Origin: Flavobacteriales bacterium
GTDB taxonomy: Bacteria > Bacteroidota > Bacteroidia > Flavobacteriales_G > Salibacteraceae
Length of the DNA stretch: 64,000 nucleotides
Direction of reading: 5' to 3'
Assembly (NCBI GenBank): GCA_018660685.1
Contig: JABJJW010000010.1
Location: 97,990 to 161,989 of the forward strand
A program made the translations under genes and the position numbers. Below, piece by piece: positions 52,178 through 62,032 of this stretch (positions are counted from its first letter, which is position 1; every line of letters begins with the position of its first letter). The notes below the pieces were generated by a model, which saw only the letters and a program-made list of their open reading frames with translations, made no database searches and was not told the DNA's origin.

Positions 52178-53878
52178 ATGAGAGCCTTTTTACTAGCCAC
52201 AGCCTTTACCTTGATTAGCGGTCTGAGTTTCAGTCAAGCCATCATTAGCACACTTTCTATTTCCCCTTCTAACCCGTCGAACTGTGAGAATGTCACTGCC
52301 ACAATTTCACTTGTTCTATACTGTGCAAATTACACGTACAACGGGGCAACTGTTAGTACTTCTGGCAACAATGTGACCATCAACCTCAGCTATTCCGCTG
52401 GATTGATTTGCCTCCCAGCGCTTCAATATCCTACTTTAACTGTAAACCTAGGCCAGCTCAATTCAGGAAGTGTCACCATTTCAGCTGCAGCCTACCTGAA
52501 CTCTACGTTAAGCTCAACGAGTGCACCATTCAACACGACCGTTTCGTCTTGTTGTGGTGCGAATGCTGCATTCACTTTAAGCGATGACACCATTTGTGTT
52601 GGTGATACCGTTACTACAAATAATCAAACAGCGACTGCAGACAGCGTGAAATGGTTCGATCAATTAGTTTTTCACGACACGGCATTCAACACATCAATTG
52701 GGTATGATACGGCAGGATATCATCATTTTAGACTGGTCGCTTACTCAGACACCTGCAACGACACAGTTGATAAGCACATTCAAGTTTACCCGCTACCCGA
52801 AGTAAATCTTGGCAATGACACTAGCATTTGCGACGGTGAAATTCTATCGGTCAGTGCACCAAACGCAACTGGTTATCTGTGGTCCGACGGTTCAACTTCC
52901 CAGTCAGTCACGGTAGATACAGTAGAAACCGTCTGGGTTGAAGTCAGTTCAAATCAAGGATGCGTGAATAGCGACACATTCAGTGTGACGAGCATCCTAC
53001 CCTATAGCACCGTCACGTTGGGTCCAGATCAGACCATTTGTCCTGATGATTCAACAGCGCTGACACCTGGATCTGGTTTTGCAAACTACCTCTGGTCAAA
53101 TGGCTCAACATCTAGTTCAATGAATGTAAATGCCTATGGACTTTACTGGGTCGAAGCTAATCAGTCCGGAGAATGCTCTTCAAGAGATTCGATATTCATT
53201 GACCATCACACCATCGTTCCAATCCAATTTTTAGAAGATTCGAATAAATGTGGAACCAACACCATTTCAACAATGGTTGGCTATACTGCTTATCAATGGT
53301 CAACAGGAGTGATCAGTGCTTCAACTACGGTAAATGACACAACAATGGTGTCGCTTACAGCTATTGATGGGAACGGGTGCCCAATTACCGACTCTATATT
53401 GGCAGTGGTCCTGGAAGTGCCAGCAGTTAATTTAGGGAATGATACGCACGTCTGCCCCGGAGACCCGCTTCATCTCACCGGCAATGTTAGTGGCGCATCT
53501 TACTTATGGTCAAGTGGCGGCACAGGAACAACACTTGTGGTTACTTCTGCGGGTCAATACTGGCTCGCTGTGACAGGAGATAACGGTTGTACAGGAATGG
53601 ACACTATTGACGTTGATCATTGCGTAGGGATAGAAGAAATATCCAATGAGTTCAAGATCTATCCTTCACCAGCAACAGATTTCATCACTTTAGAATCTAG
53701 CTCTAATTTAATTGGCACTGTTTTCATTTATTCGGTTGATGGCTCGTTGATCAGAAAGATTCAAAGCTCTGATTCCCAGCTCAATATTTCTGTCTTAGAG
53801 CTTGAAAGCGGCCTCTACTTCATAGAAACCCTCTCAAGCGGGAAAACAGAAGTGCTGCCCTTCATGGTTGGCAAGTAG
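52178..53878 (+). CDS. Secreted multi-repeat beta-sandwich protein with T9SS sorting domain
   Basis: Signal peptide 'FLLATAFTLISGLSFSQA', then a Ser/Thr-rich beta domain (about 22-125) and a PKD-like domain ('ANAAFTLSDDTICVGDTVTTNN'). Four Ig/SprB-like units of about 85 residues follow, with the pattern L-G-x-D-x-x-I-C ... Y-L-W-S-x-G ... Y-W-V ... G-C. The clearest start at 'VNLGNDTSICDG', 'VTLGPDQTICPD' and 'VNLGNDTHVCPG', while the third unit is divergent. The end 'FKIYPSPATDFITLESSSN...LESGLYFIETLSSGKTEVLPFMVGK' is a type A T9SS sorting domain. It is probably a cell-surface adhesin or structural protein. Confidence 0.85.
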   Translation: MRAFLLATAFTLISGLSFSQAIISTLSISPSNPSNCENVTATISLVLYCANYTYNGATVSTSGNNVTINLSYSAGLICLPALQYPTLTVNLGQLNSGSVTISAAAYLNSTLSSTSAPFNTTVSSCCGANAAFTLSDDTICVGDTVTTNNQTATADSVKWFDQLVFHDTAFNTSIGYDTAGYHHFRLVAYSDTCNDTVDKHIQVYPLPEVNLGNDTSICDGEILSVSAPNATGYLWSDGSTSQSVTVDTVETVWVEVSSNQGCVNSDTFSVTSILPYSTVTLGPDQTICPDDSTALTPGSGFANYLWSNGSTSSSMNVNAYGLYWVEANQSGECSSRDSIFIDHHTIVPIQFLEDSNKCGTNTISTMVGYTAYQWSTGVISASTTVNDTTMVSLTAIDGNGCPITDSILAVVLEVPAVNLGNDTHVCPGDPLHLTGNVSGASYLWSSGGTGTTLVVTSAGQYWLAVTGDNGCTGMDTIDVDHCVGIEEISNEFKIYPSPATDFITLESSSNLIGTVFIYSVDGSLIRKIQSSDSQLNISVLELESGLYFIETLSSGKTEVLPFMVGK

Positions 53879-53901
53879 GAAATCTTACGCACTTTCGAGT
53901 G

Positions 53902-55110
53902 ATGAACTCTGCTGACTTCGATATTCCATTCAGCTCCCAATCAACGGAAGATTGGAAGAACCGGGTAACCAAGGAATTGAAAGGAAAGTCATTTTCTGAC
54001 TTTCTTGAATGGCGAAGTGTGGATGGATTTAAGATTGATTCTTGGCAAGATTCAACCGACAACGCTCCTATTGATCTTCCTCCGTTAAAGAGTCCCTGGA
54101 AACTTCTTCATCCTGTGTACAATGAGGATGCCGTCACCGCTAACGCTGAGGCTTTGAATGCATTGATGAATGGTGCCGAAAGCATTTGGTTCGACAAGGG
54201 ATTTTTGGGCGCAGCTGAAATACTTGCTCATAAGGATATTGACACTTCGGTTGCTCCTGTGTTCACTAGATCGTCTTCCATATTTGATGTGTTTCAAGAG
54301 TTTTTGAAGAATGATGTCGAACCTGATTTAACCCAAGCAGACAAAAACGGGCTGATCAATGGATTGAGGTTAAGAGAAAGAGGAGCTTCCATAGTCCAAG
54401 AAGTAGCTTATTCCATTTCTCAGGGTATTTCATTATTAAATTCTGGTGCTAAGAATGAAAACATCTATTTCAACACTGGAATAGGAACTTCCTATCTGGC
54501 TGAAATAGCTAAAACGAGAGCATTGAGACTTTTGTGGTCTAATGTTCTACGGGTTAGTGGAGATACGGAAGAAAACCCACGCTTAATCGGCATCAACCTC
54601 TCAATTGACTACCCCCAAGCTGACGAGTACAACAATATACTTCGCGCCACCACCTCTGCCCTTTCCGGAATTCTCGGAGGCGTAGAGTTCATGATGATTG
54701 AACCGTGGAATCGTCAATGGTCTGATGAATTACAGTTTTCATCTCGAATCTCAAGAAACATTCAGAACCTTATTCGGGATGAAGGTCGTCTCGAAAAGAA
54801 TCTCAATGCAGCTGATGGCTCTTACTTTCTAGATCAGCTCACTCAGCAAATAGCTAAAGAGGCTTGGGTGAAGGTTAGGCAGATTGAAGATGCAGGCGGT
54901 TTCATTCAACATGTTAGGGCCGGCGGCCTGAAAAAGGAGTTAACTGATTCCAGAAAACAGCTCTTGGATTCTCTAAAGACTGGTGAGTCCAGCATTCTCG
55001 GGGTAAACAAGTATGAGCCAGCAGGTTTTGAACCAGAACTGGTAGTCACCAAAAGCTCGTATGAACATTTACCAAATTTTATTCATCTCCCATCCGAATT
55101 GCAGCAATAG
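53902..55110 (+). CDS. mutA: Methylmalonyl-CoA mutase small subunit
   Basis: Small, catalytically silent subunit of B12-dependent methylmalonyl-CoA mutase. It starts with '[29 protein letters not shown]' (the usual W-x-x-x-V/A-x-K-x-L-K-G motif), has the reduced TIM-barrel region ('[27 protein letters not shown]') and ends in '[21 protein letters not shown]' and 'ILGVNKYEP'. No B12-binding domain is present at its C-terminus; at 402 residues it is shorter than MutA of Propionibacterium, as usual for this phylum. ATG 53902 is used rather than GTG 53899. Its stop overlaps the mutB GTG in TAGTG. Confidence 0.93.
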   Translation: MNSADFDIPFSSQSTEDWKNRVTKELKGKSFSDFLEWRSVDGFKIDSWQDSTDNAPIDLPPLKSPWKLLHPVYNEDAVTANAEALNALMNGAESIWFDKGFLGAAEILAHKDIDTSVAPVFTRSSSIFDVFQEFLKNDVEPDLTQADKNGLINGLRLRERGASIVQEVAYSISQGISLLNSGAKNENIYFNTGIGTSYLAEIAKTRALRLLWSNVLRVSGDTEENPRLIGINLSIDYPQADEYNNILRATTSALSGILGGVEFMMIEPWNRQWSDELQFSSRISRNIQNLIRDEGRLEKNLNAADGSYFLDQLTQQIAKEAWVKVRQIEDAGGFIQHVRAGGLKKELTDSRKQLLDSLKTGESSILGVNKYEPAGFEPELVVTKSSYEHLPNFIHLPSELQQ

Positions 55111-57242
55111 TGAAGGTGGATTTTGGCGACATATCGTTTGAAGATCTCATTGGTTCAACTGCTAAGGAAAGCAGGAGTGAATCAAGTTGGATGAGTCCTG
55201 AGGGCATTGCAATCCGAGAATATCAAGCATATGAAAAGACACACCAAGAAGGGTTCGGGGCAGGTCAGCCACCTTTTCTGAGAGGTCCATATGCCAGTAT
55301 GTATTCAATCCGACCTTGGACCATTCGCCAATACGCCGGATTCAGCACCGCAGAAGACTCAAATGCATTCTATAGAAGAAATCTAGCTGCCGGCCAAAAA
55401 GGTCTCTCTGTTGCATTCGATCTGGCTACACACCGGGGATATGATAGTGATCATGAACGTGTCAAGGGTGACGTTGGTAAAGCGGGCGTTGCCATCGACA
55501 GCGTAGAGGACATGAAGATCCTTTTCGATCAGATTCCTTTGGATGAAATGTCTGTTTCAATGACAATGAATGGTGCCGTGATTCCAATCATGGCATTCTT
55601 CATCGTTGCTGCCGAAGAACAAGGCCACGACCCTGCTGTCTTATCTGGAACGATCCAGAATGACATTCTCAAGGAGTTCATGGTGAGGAACACGTACATC
55701 TACCCTCCAAACCCATCGATGAAGATTGTCGGTGACATCTTTAAATACACTTCCAAAAAAATGCCTCGGTTTAACTCCATCAGCATTTCTGGATATCATA
55801 TGCACGAAGCAGGCGCAACAGCGGATATCGAACTCGCTTACACGATTGCTGATGGCCTTGAGTACGTAAAAACAGGTTTAAGTGCTGGCTTGGGTATTGA
55901 CGACTTTGCTCCTAGACTCAGCTTCTTCTGGGGAATTGGTATGAATCACTTCATGGAAATTGCGAAGTTGAGAGCGGGCCGGGTTCTTTGGGCAACGCTC
56001 ATCAAGCAATTCGATCCACAAAATAAAAAGTCCTTAGCACTGAGGACGCACTGCCAAACATCCGGATGGAGTTTGACGGAACAAGATCCTTTTAACAACG
56101 TTGCAAGAACGAGCATTGAAGCACTCGCAGCAATTAGCGGTGGAACCCAATCACTTCATACAAACTCCCTCGACGAGGCCATAGCCTTGCCGACAGATTT
56201 TTCAGCGAGAATTGCGCGTAACACTCAGCTGTTCTGGCAATTGGAGAGCGATATTTGTCGTGCAATTGATCCTTGGGCTGGTTCGCATTATGTCGAGCAC
56301 CTCACTCATGAATTGATTAACCAAGCGTGGAAACACATTCAGGAAATTGAAGAATTGGGAGGAATGACCAAGGCGATTGAAGCTGGTCTTCCAAAAATGA
56401 GAATTGAAGAATCAGCCGCAAAGAAGCAAGCTCGGATTGATTCTGGAACAGAGGTCATCGTTGGTGTGAATCGCTACGAAACAGATGATCAGACTGATAT
56501 TGACATACTCGACGTAGACAACTCCAAGGTTCGATTACAGCAAATTGAGCGGCTTAATCAAATTAAGTCGACACGCAATCAAGCCGAAGTTGACACTGCT
56601 CTTGATAGTATAACCGCGAGCGCTGAAACTGGAAATGGCAATTTGCTAGAACTTGCTGTGGAAGCAGCTCGTTGTCGAGCAACACTTGGGGAGATTAGCT
56701 TTGCCATGGAAAAAGTGTTTACCCGCCATAAAGCAGAGAGCAAGAGCATCAGTGGTGTTTACTCTAGAGAAATGAAACAAGACAAATCCTTCAACCAAGC
56801 ATTAGATTTGGCTTCGCAGATCGAAAAAATCGAAGGAAGACGACCCAGGATTCTTGTGGCAAAAATGGGCCAGGATGGTCATGACCGCGGGGCTAAGGTG
56901 ATTGCTACTTCTTTTGCTGACATTGGGTTTGACGTAGATATTGGTCCACTTTTCTCTACTCCATCTGAGGTGGCGAAAATGGCTATGGAAAATGACGTTC
57001 ACTTTGTAGGCGTAAGCTCATTAGCTGCAGGACACAAAACATTGATTCCAGACCTTGTAGAAGAGCTGAAAAAAGCCGGAAGAAGTGATGCCCTTGTTGT
57101 CGCAGGCGGGGTGATACCGAAGCAGGACTATGACTTCCTATATGAACATGGCGTCTCTGCCGTGTTTGGTCCTGGAACTGTGATTAGCGAAGCAGCAATT
57201 GAGCTCTTGGAAACGCTTCGAAATAAACTCCTTGAAGGATAA
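55110..57242 (+). CDS. mutB: Methylmalonyl-CoA mutase large (catalytic) subunit
   Basis: Adenosylcobalamin enzyme that interconverts methylmalonyl-CoA and succinyl-CoA, linking propionyl-CoA to the TCA cycle. The catalytic barrel contains '[28 protein letters not shown]' (as the standard CoA-binding entry), '[18 protein letters not shown]', '[26 protein letters not shown]' and '[19 protein letters not shown]'. The C-terminal cobalamin domain has '[14 protein letters not shown]' with the lower-ligand His591, and '[16 protein letters not shown]'. Length 710 is standard. The start is a GTG overlapping the mutA stop by 1 nt. No MeaB or epimerase gene is adjacent. Confidence 0.97.
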   Translation: MKVDFGDISFEDLIGSTAKESRSESSWMSPEGIAIREYQAYEKTHQEGFGAGQPPFLRGPYASMYSIRPWTIRQYAGFSTAEDSNAFYRRNLAAGQKGLSVAFDLATHRGYDSDHERVKGDVGKAGVAIDSVEDMKILFDQIPLDEMSVSMTMNGAVIPIMAFFIVAAEEQGHDPAVLSGTIQNDILKEFMVRNTYIYPPNPSMKIVGDIFKYTSKKMPRFNSISISGYHMHEAGATADIELAYTIADGLEYVKTGLSAGLGIDDFAPRLSFFWGIGMNHFMEIAKLRAGRVLWATLIKQFDPQNKKSLALRTHCQTSGWSLTEQDPFNNVARTSIEALAAISGGTQSLHTNSLDEAIALPTDFSARIARNTQLFWQLESDICRAIDPWAGSHYVEHLTHELINQAWKHIQEIEELGGMTKAIEAGLPKMRIEESAAKKQARIDSGTEVIVGVNRYETDDQTDIDILDVDNSKVRLQQIERLNQIKSTRNQAEVDTALDSITASAETGNGNLLELAVEAARCRATLGEISFAMEKVFTRHKAESKSISGVYSREMKQDKSFNQALDLASQIEKIEGRRPRILVAKMGQDGHDRGAKVIATSFADIGFDVDIGPLFSTPSEVAKMAMENDVHFVGVSSLAAGHKTLIPDLVEELKKAGRSDALVVAGGVIPKQDYDFLYEHGVSAVFGPGTVISEAAIELLETLRNKLLEG

Positions 57243-57309
57243 GGAAGATAATCTTCGACCTGTTCAGTGCTGAAGCTTCATAGTATCTTGCAACTCAAAT
57301 TCAATCATC

Positions 57310-57723
57310 ATGGACAATAACTGGATCAAAATATTAGTCTTCACAATTCTTGCTATAATCCTTGGATTTATTCTAGGAAGGGTAACAGGAGGACACCACG
57401 GATCGCATCACCGCGGAGAGCACAGCTGCGCGAAAGACAAGGCACATCAGGGCGTTTGGATTGACAAAGAAGGTGCAATCATTGAGATTCAAACGGATGG
57501 AGAGGTTTCAACAATTGATCTAGAAGGAGATGTATCAGCCATTGTCGATGAAATCGAAAGTTCAGACTTCGACGGCGATACCACCATCACTGCAGGAGGT
57601 GCATCAATCAAGATCAACAAGGACGGTGGCGAGATCAAGGTTAATGTTGAAATGGAAGATGATGCTGGCAATACCAAGAAAGTCGAAAAGAAGATCATGA
57701 TCATCAAGACTGATGATGATTAA
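57310..57723 (+). CDS. Membrane-anchored small acidic protein with His-rich juxtamembrane segment
   Basis: 137 residues. One N-terminal transmembrane helix ('WIKILVFTILAIILGFILG', 5-23) is followed by a His-rich stretch 'GGHHGSHHRGEHSC' (27-40). A beta-rich acidic domain of short strands follows ('GVWIDKEGAIIEIQTDGEVS', 'TTITAGGASIKINKDGGEIKVNVEME'), ending DDD. The His/Cys cluster could bind metal at the outer membrane face. I do not recognise a family. It is a single gene 67 bp after mutB and its 3' end forms a perfect palindrome with that of the convergent gene. Confidence 0.6.
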   Translation: MDNNWIKILVFTILAIILGFILGRVTGGHHGSHHRGEHSCAKDKAHQGVWIDKEGAIIEIQTDGEVSTIDLEGDVSAIVDEIESSDFDGDTTITAGGASIKINKDGGEIKVNVEMEDDAGNTKKVEKKIMIIKTDDD

Positions 57724-57731
57724 TCATCATC
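57712..57731. repeat. 20-bp perfect palindrome at the shared 3' ends of two convergent genes
   Basis: GATGATGATTAATCATCATC reads identically on both strands. On each strand it encodes Asp-Asp-Asp-stop, so both proteins end in DDD and their TAA stops overlap by 4 nt (TTAA at the centre). There is no loop, so a cruciform rather than a terminator hairpin would form. Confidence 0.9.
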
Positions 57732-58082
57732 CCTCCTCACAATAAGCACCTTTTCACTCTCCAATTCCAAAACACCCATGTCATAGACAAAGTGGTATAC
57801 ACTTCCCTGCTTTGTTACATACGTATTCGTGAAGTAGTTGAAGTTGTATCCGGCTTGCAAGAGCTTGTCTTTGGAGGTTGTCGCCTTATCCTTCTTGCAG
57901 ATGGTCGTTAATATTCGCCTGTTCTTGCGAAGCGTGTGATTCACATTCCGAACCAGATTGTTTGAGTCTCGATTGAGTTTGTTGTTGTAAGAATTGCGGC
58001 ATTGATCAGAACAGAGCTTTTTATCAGCCCTACCAATGAGCTTATCATCACACTCTAAGCATTGATTTTCAGCCTCTGACAT
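57720..58082 (-). CDS. Small zinc-ribbon protein (DUF2116-like)
   Basis: 120 residues. The N-terminus has a treble-clef-like metal site: 'CLECDDKLIGRADKKLCSDQCRNSY' in which Cys pairs CxxC and CxxxC are separated by about 13 residues, as in YacG/DUF2116 zinc ribbons. The rest is basic and helical ('LVRNVNHTLRKNRRILTTICKKD') followed by strands ('FNYFTNTYVTKQGSVYHFVYDMGVLEL'). Basic residues plus zinc ribbon suggest nucleic-acid or ribosome binding, but this is not established. It ends in DDD from the palindrome shared with the convergent gene. Confidence 0.7.
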   Translation of the reverse strand: MSEAENQCLECDDKLIGRADKKLCSDQCRNSYNNKLNRDSNNLVRNVNHTLRKNRRILTTICKKDKATTSKDKLLQAGYNFNYFTNTYVTKQGSVYHFVYDMGVLELESEKVLIVRRDDD

Positions 58083-58171
58083 CTATCAAATGTATCATAC
58101 TGATGCTAAAAAGGGAATTTGTGAAACAGCGACATCCCTTTCCGCTATTTTAGCCGTTCTTAATAGGATTA

Positions 58172-59965
58172 ATGGGAATCGAAGCCATCATAACCTTACT
58201 GGTCATTTTAGGAGCCATAATCCTCTTTGTTACTGAGCGTCTTTCGATTGACTTAATCGCCCTCTTAATAATAGGATCTCTAGTTGTTTCAGGAGTTATC
58301 ACGCCTGTTGAAGGCATTGCTGGATTCAGTAATCCTGCAACACTCACAGTGGCATTTATGTTCGTCATTTCAGCTGCCATCCTAAAAACAGGATCGCTTC
58401 AGTACGTGGCCGGACAGTTGACAAGAACCTTCAGGAATCACTATCAACGTGGCGTCATATTGCTGATGCTCATGGTAAGCGCAGTTAGTGCTTTCATCAA
58501 CAACACACCAGTTGTCGCGGTCATGATCCCGGTAACTACCCAAATCGCTAAAAACGCCAATCGGGCTGCTTCCAAACTGTTGATTCCCGTTAGTTACGCA
58601 TCGATATTTGGAGGAACATGCACCCTCATCGGTACTTCCACAAACATATTGGTGAGCGGTATTGCTGAACAAAATGGACTCGAGCCATTTGACATGTTTG
58701 ATTTTGCACCCATGGGCCTCTGCTTCGTGGCTGTAGGATCAATTTTTATGATTTTCATCGGTCAGCGACTGTTACCAAACAGGGAAGCTACGTCTGATGA
58801 TAATTTAGAGCAGAGCTTGATTGATTATCTAGCCGAACTCGAGATTCTGCCTGATTCGGACGTTGCAAACAACACCATTATCGACTCTCCTCTGGTCAAG
58901 GAGCTCGACATAGAAATTCTAGAATTACGTAGAGGCAACACCATTATGAATCTTCCTCAAGGTGACACCATTTTAAAAATAGGTGATATCCTAAAGGTTC
59001 GCTGCAGTGTTGAAAAACTCAAGCAAGCCAAGGATCAACTGCGGGTAAAGGTTAAGCCCTTTACGGATGAGTCAGATACAGAGTACACCGAGGATAGAAG
59101 TTCGTTCGTTGAATTGGTAATCCCTACTAACTCTGAGCTCGAAGGAAAGACTCTCCGACAATTTGACTTTCGTAGAAGGTATAGAGCATCACCTTTGGCC
59201 ATTCGCCATCGTGAAGAAGTACTACAGGATGAATTGCAAGATGTTACGCTAAGATCGGGTGACGTTATTCTTGTAGAAATGAAAAGTTACTTCCTTGAAC
59301 AATGGAAGAGCAATTCAAGAGATCAGAGTAATCCATTCCTAATCCTGAGTGAAGAAGGTGTTTTGACCTTTGACAAAACGAGGTTTGGTATTGTCATTTC
59401 GGTCATTCTAGGTGTGATTCTCACCGCGTCACTCGGCTTGCTTCCAATTGTGATAAGCACATTGTTAGGAGTCTGTGTGCTGGTTATTACTGGCTGCTTG
59501 AACATGAAGGAAGTATATCGCAGTATTCAATGGCCTATCGTATTTCTCCTTGCTGGAGCACTCAGTCTGGGTGTTGCCATGCAAAATTCTGGACTAGCTG
59601 CAATGATCGCTAATGGAATTGTCGAGCACTTCCAACAATGGGGACCGATTGCCATACTCAGTGGAATTTATCTGTTGACGAGCCTGTTGACCGAAACGAT
59701 GAGCAACAATGCAACGGCTGCCTTGATAGCGCCACTAGCGATTGCCACAGCCTATGAGCTGGATGTCTCTCCTACTCCATTCTTGGTTGCAACGATGTTT
59801 GCAGCATCCTTGAGTTTTATGACTCCAATCGGATATCAGACTAACACAATGATATATTCAGTTGGAGGTTACCGGTTCAGGGACTTCTTCAAAGTTGGTG
59901 TATGGCTGAATCTTCTGTTTTGGTTAATGAGCACATTTCTCATACCAGTTTTCTTCCCGTTTTAG
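58172..59965 (+). CDS. SLC13/DASS-type transporter with two TrkA-C domains
   Basis: Divalent anion/sodium symporter-like membrane protein. The two inverted transmembrane halves each carry an S-N-N/T-x-P-x hallmark: 'SAFINNTPVVAVMIPV' (about 112-127) and 'ETMSNNATAALIAPLA' (about 510-525). Between them are two RCK-C/TrkA-C ligand-binding domains (about 215-300 and 305-390; 'LEILELRRGNTIMNLPQ' and 'LRQFDFRRRYRASPLAIRHREEV'), which regulate transport in this subgroup. Length 597 is typical for such fusions. Substrates could be sulfate, dicarboxylates or similar anions; sequence alone does not decide. Confidence 0.9.
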   Translation: MGIEAIITLLVILGAIILFVTERLSIDLIALLIIGSLVVSGVITPVEGIAGFSNPATLTVAFMFVISAAILKTGSLQYVAGQLTRTFRNHYQRGVILLMLMVSAVSAFINNTPVVAVMIPVTTQIAKNANRAASKLLIPVSYASIFGGTCTLIGTSTNILVSGIAEQNGLEPFDMFDFAPMGLCFVAVGSIFMIFIGQRLLPNREATSDDNLEQSLIDYLAELEILPDSDVANNTIIDSPLVKELDIEILELRRGNTIMNLPQGDTILKIGDILKVRCSVEKLKQAKDQLRVKVKPFTDESDTEYTEDRSSFVELVIPTNSELEGKTLRQFDFRRRYRASPLAIRHREEVLQDELQDVTLRSGDVILVEMKSYFLEQWKSNSRDQSNPFLILSEEGVLTFDKTRFGIVISVILGVILTASLGLLPIVISTLLGVCVLVITGCLNMKEVYRSIQWPIVFLLAGALSLGVAMQNSGLAAMIANGIVEHFQQWGPIAILSGIYLLTSLLTETMSNNATAALIAPLAIATAYELDVSPTPFLVATMFAASLSFMTPIGYQTNTMIYSVGGYRFRDFFKVGVWLNLLFWLMSTFLIPVFFPF

Positions 59966-60068
59966 ATTATTGAAAGCCCGATTTTAAATACATTTGATTC
60001 TGAGACGCTAACCGCACCTCAACACCTTCTATTAATTCGCTATGTGTTAAACTCATGAAACAAATCAA

Positions 60069-61457
60069 ATGAGAAGAAAGACCTTACTTACAGTTGCCGT
60101 GATTTCATCGCTCGTCTTGATTGCGGGTACCGTGGATTTGAACAATCTACTCAACTACGAAGACCAGAATACTCCTTCCTACGTCATAGAAGACAACACT
60201 CCACAGGATAATGAAATAAGCGATGAGGGAGCAACACTGGGTCGTATTCTATTCTACGACAAAAAGCTTTCAAAGGACAACACCATCGCTTGCGCAAGCT
60301 GCCATTTACAAGAGTATGCCTTCGGCGACACAGCGCTTGTGAGTACCGGGGTAAATGGAGTTACAGCGCGGCACTCAATGCGATTGGTAAATGCACGGTA
60401 CTCAGATGAGGTTCGCGCGTTTTGGGACGAGAGAGCGGTTTCTTTTGAAGATCAAGCTTCACAACCCATACAAGATCACGTAGAAATGGGCTATAGTGGA
60501 ACGAGTGGCGATGCTGATTTTGAGGACTTGATAGTCGAGCTAGAAGCCACGGATATTTATCCAGTTCTGTTTGAATTTGTGTTTGAAGATTCAACAATCA
60601 CGGAGGAGAGAATTCAAAAAAGCATTGCTCAGTTTGTGAGAAGCATGGAGTCTTTTGATTCGAAGTATGACATAGGTCGTGCTCAAGTGAACAATGACCA
60701 AATGAGCTTTCCAAACTTCACCAGCGAAGAGAATTTAGGAAAACAGCTATTCTTTACCGGGCCACCGATGGGCGGGGCTGGCTGTATGCGTTGTCATGAC
60801 GGCCCTGAATTCACGCTGATAACCAATACTGATAACAATGGTGTGATCGGCGTTGCAAATGATACCTCCTCAATTGATTTGACGAATACGCACTCCCCTT
60901 CGTTGCGTGACCTTGTAAACCCAAATGGAGAGATGAATGGCCCATTCATGCATGACGGAAGCTTAGATGACCTGGAAGCTGTGGTCGATCATTACAACGA
61001 TTTGGAAGAAGTTGCAGCAAACACGAACCTGGACTTCAGACTTGCTGGGGCCATGCATGCACTGGATTTAAACCAAACGGAGAAAGACGCCTTGGTTGCG
61101 TTTCTTCACACTTTAACCGGAAGCGACATTTACACGAACGAGAAGTGGTCAGATCCTTTTGATGAACAGGGTGACATAGAACTCATCCCATTGGAAGGGG
61201 TTGGAAATCAGGATCTTGAAAGTGCATATGCGTTCAAAGTTTTCCCGAATCCAGCAACAACAAGATTCAAGATCGAATTGAAGGAAGGCTTCTATCAACT
61301 CGAAATTTTCGACAGCAATGGTGCTAAAGCAAAATCGAGAATAATCAAATCGCAGCACACAGAAGATGTGTCAGAGCTTCCTAGTGGTATTTACACGATT
61401 CGGGTTCTGAATCTTTCTACTCAGAGAGTGTCTTCACAAACTCTGATCAAGGATTAA
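60069..61457 (+). CDS. Di-haem cytochrome c peroxidase with T9SS sorting domain
   Basis: MauG/CcpA-type di-haem peroxidase. An N-terminal hydrophobic signal (about 5-21) is followed by two haem-attachment motifs: Cys75-x-x-Cys78-His79 ('CASCH') and Cys239-x-x-Cys242-His243 ('CMRCH'). Family blocks 'LGRILFYDKKLSKDNTIACASC', 'FWDERAVSFEDQASQPI' and 'GPFMHDGSLDDLEAVVDHYN' are present. Residues from about 387 form a T9SS sorting domain ('AFKVFPNPATTRFKIEL...LPSGIYTIRVLNLS'), so it should be exported across the outer membrane or to the cell surface rather than stay periplasmic. Confidence 0.9.
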   Translation: MRRKTLLTVAVISSLVLIAGTVDLNNLLNYEDQNTPSYVIEDNTPQDNEISDEGATLGRILFYDKKLSKDNTIACASCHLQEYAFGDTALVSTGVNGVTARHSMRLVNARYSDEVRAFWDERAVSFEDQASQPIQDHVEMGYSGTSGDADFEDLIVELEATDIYPVLFEFVFEDSTITEERIQKSIAQFVRSMESFDSKYDIGRAQVNNDQMSFPNFTSEENLGKQLFFTGPPMGGAGCMRCHDGPEFTLITNTDNNGVIGVANDTSSIDLTNTHSPSLRDLVNPNGEMNGPFMHDGSLDDLEAVVDHYNDLEEVAANTNLDFRLAGAMHALDLNQTEKDALVAFLHTLTGSDIYTNEKWSDPFDEQGDIELIPLEGVGNQDLESAYAFKVFPNPATTRFKIELKEGFYQLEIFDSNGAKAKSRIIKSQHTEDVSELPSGIYTIRVLNLSTQRVSSQTLIKD

Positions 61458-61490
61458 GGCCTGCAGTTAAGTTGGAAGTTGGAATTCAGA

Positions 61491-61991
61491 TCAGAGTTCC
61501 CCGCAGTCGTCAATAACGATTTTCTTCGATGTTGCGCCGGCTCGTGAACCAAACTGTTCAATTGCCGAAACAACTTCTAATCCTTCGGCTACTTGTCCAA
61601 AGACCACATGTGCTCCATCAAGCCAATCAGTCTTGATCGTACAAATGAAGAATTGGCTTCCGTTTGTGTTTGGACCAGCATTGGCCATGCTCAATACTCC
61701 AGCACCAGTGTGTGGTAACTCAAAATTCTCATCTGGAAACTTTTCTCCATAGACGGACTTTCCTCCTGTACCGTTGTGATTAGTAAAGTCTCCTCCTTGT
61801 AGCATGAATTCCGGAATGACTCGGTGAAACGAGCTGCCTTTGTATCCGTAGCCATGTTCTCCTGTGCACAATGCACGAAAGTTCTCTGCTGTTTTCGGAA
61901 CAATATCAGCTCTGAGTTCAAATACAATTCTTCCCAATGACTCTCCATCTGCGGAGACATCAAAGAAGCATTTTGGGTTTGTGGATTCCAT
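61491..61991 (-). CDS. Cyclophilin-type peptidyl-prolyl isomerase, CypA-like
   Basis: 166-residue cyclophilin without signal peptide, hence cytosolic. It follows the eukaryotic cyclophilin A layout closely: '[20 protein letters not shown]', '[20 protein letters not shown]', '[20 protein letters not shown]' (catalytic Arg), '[20 protein letters not shown]' and '[16 protein letters not shown]', and '[14 protein letters not shown]' with the cyclosporin-site Trp. Bacterial PpiA/PpiB proteins are usually shorter in the '[11 protein letters not shown]' loop and lack this Trp. It lies alone between the convergent peroxidase gene and the interrupted membrane protein. Confidence 0.93.
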   Translation of the reverse strand: MESTNPKCFFDVSADGESLGRIVFELRADIVPKTAENFRALCTGEHGYGYKGSSFHRVIPEFMLQGGDFTNHNGTGGKSVYGEKFPDENFELPHTGAGVLSMANAGPNTNGSQFFICTIKTDWLDGAHVVFGQVAEGLEVVSAIEQFGSRAGATSKKIVIDDCGEL

Positions 61992-62032
61992 TCTGAGTAA
62001 TTAGACCGCGAAAATGCTAAAACCAGCTTATA

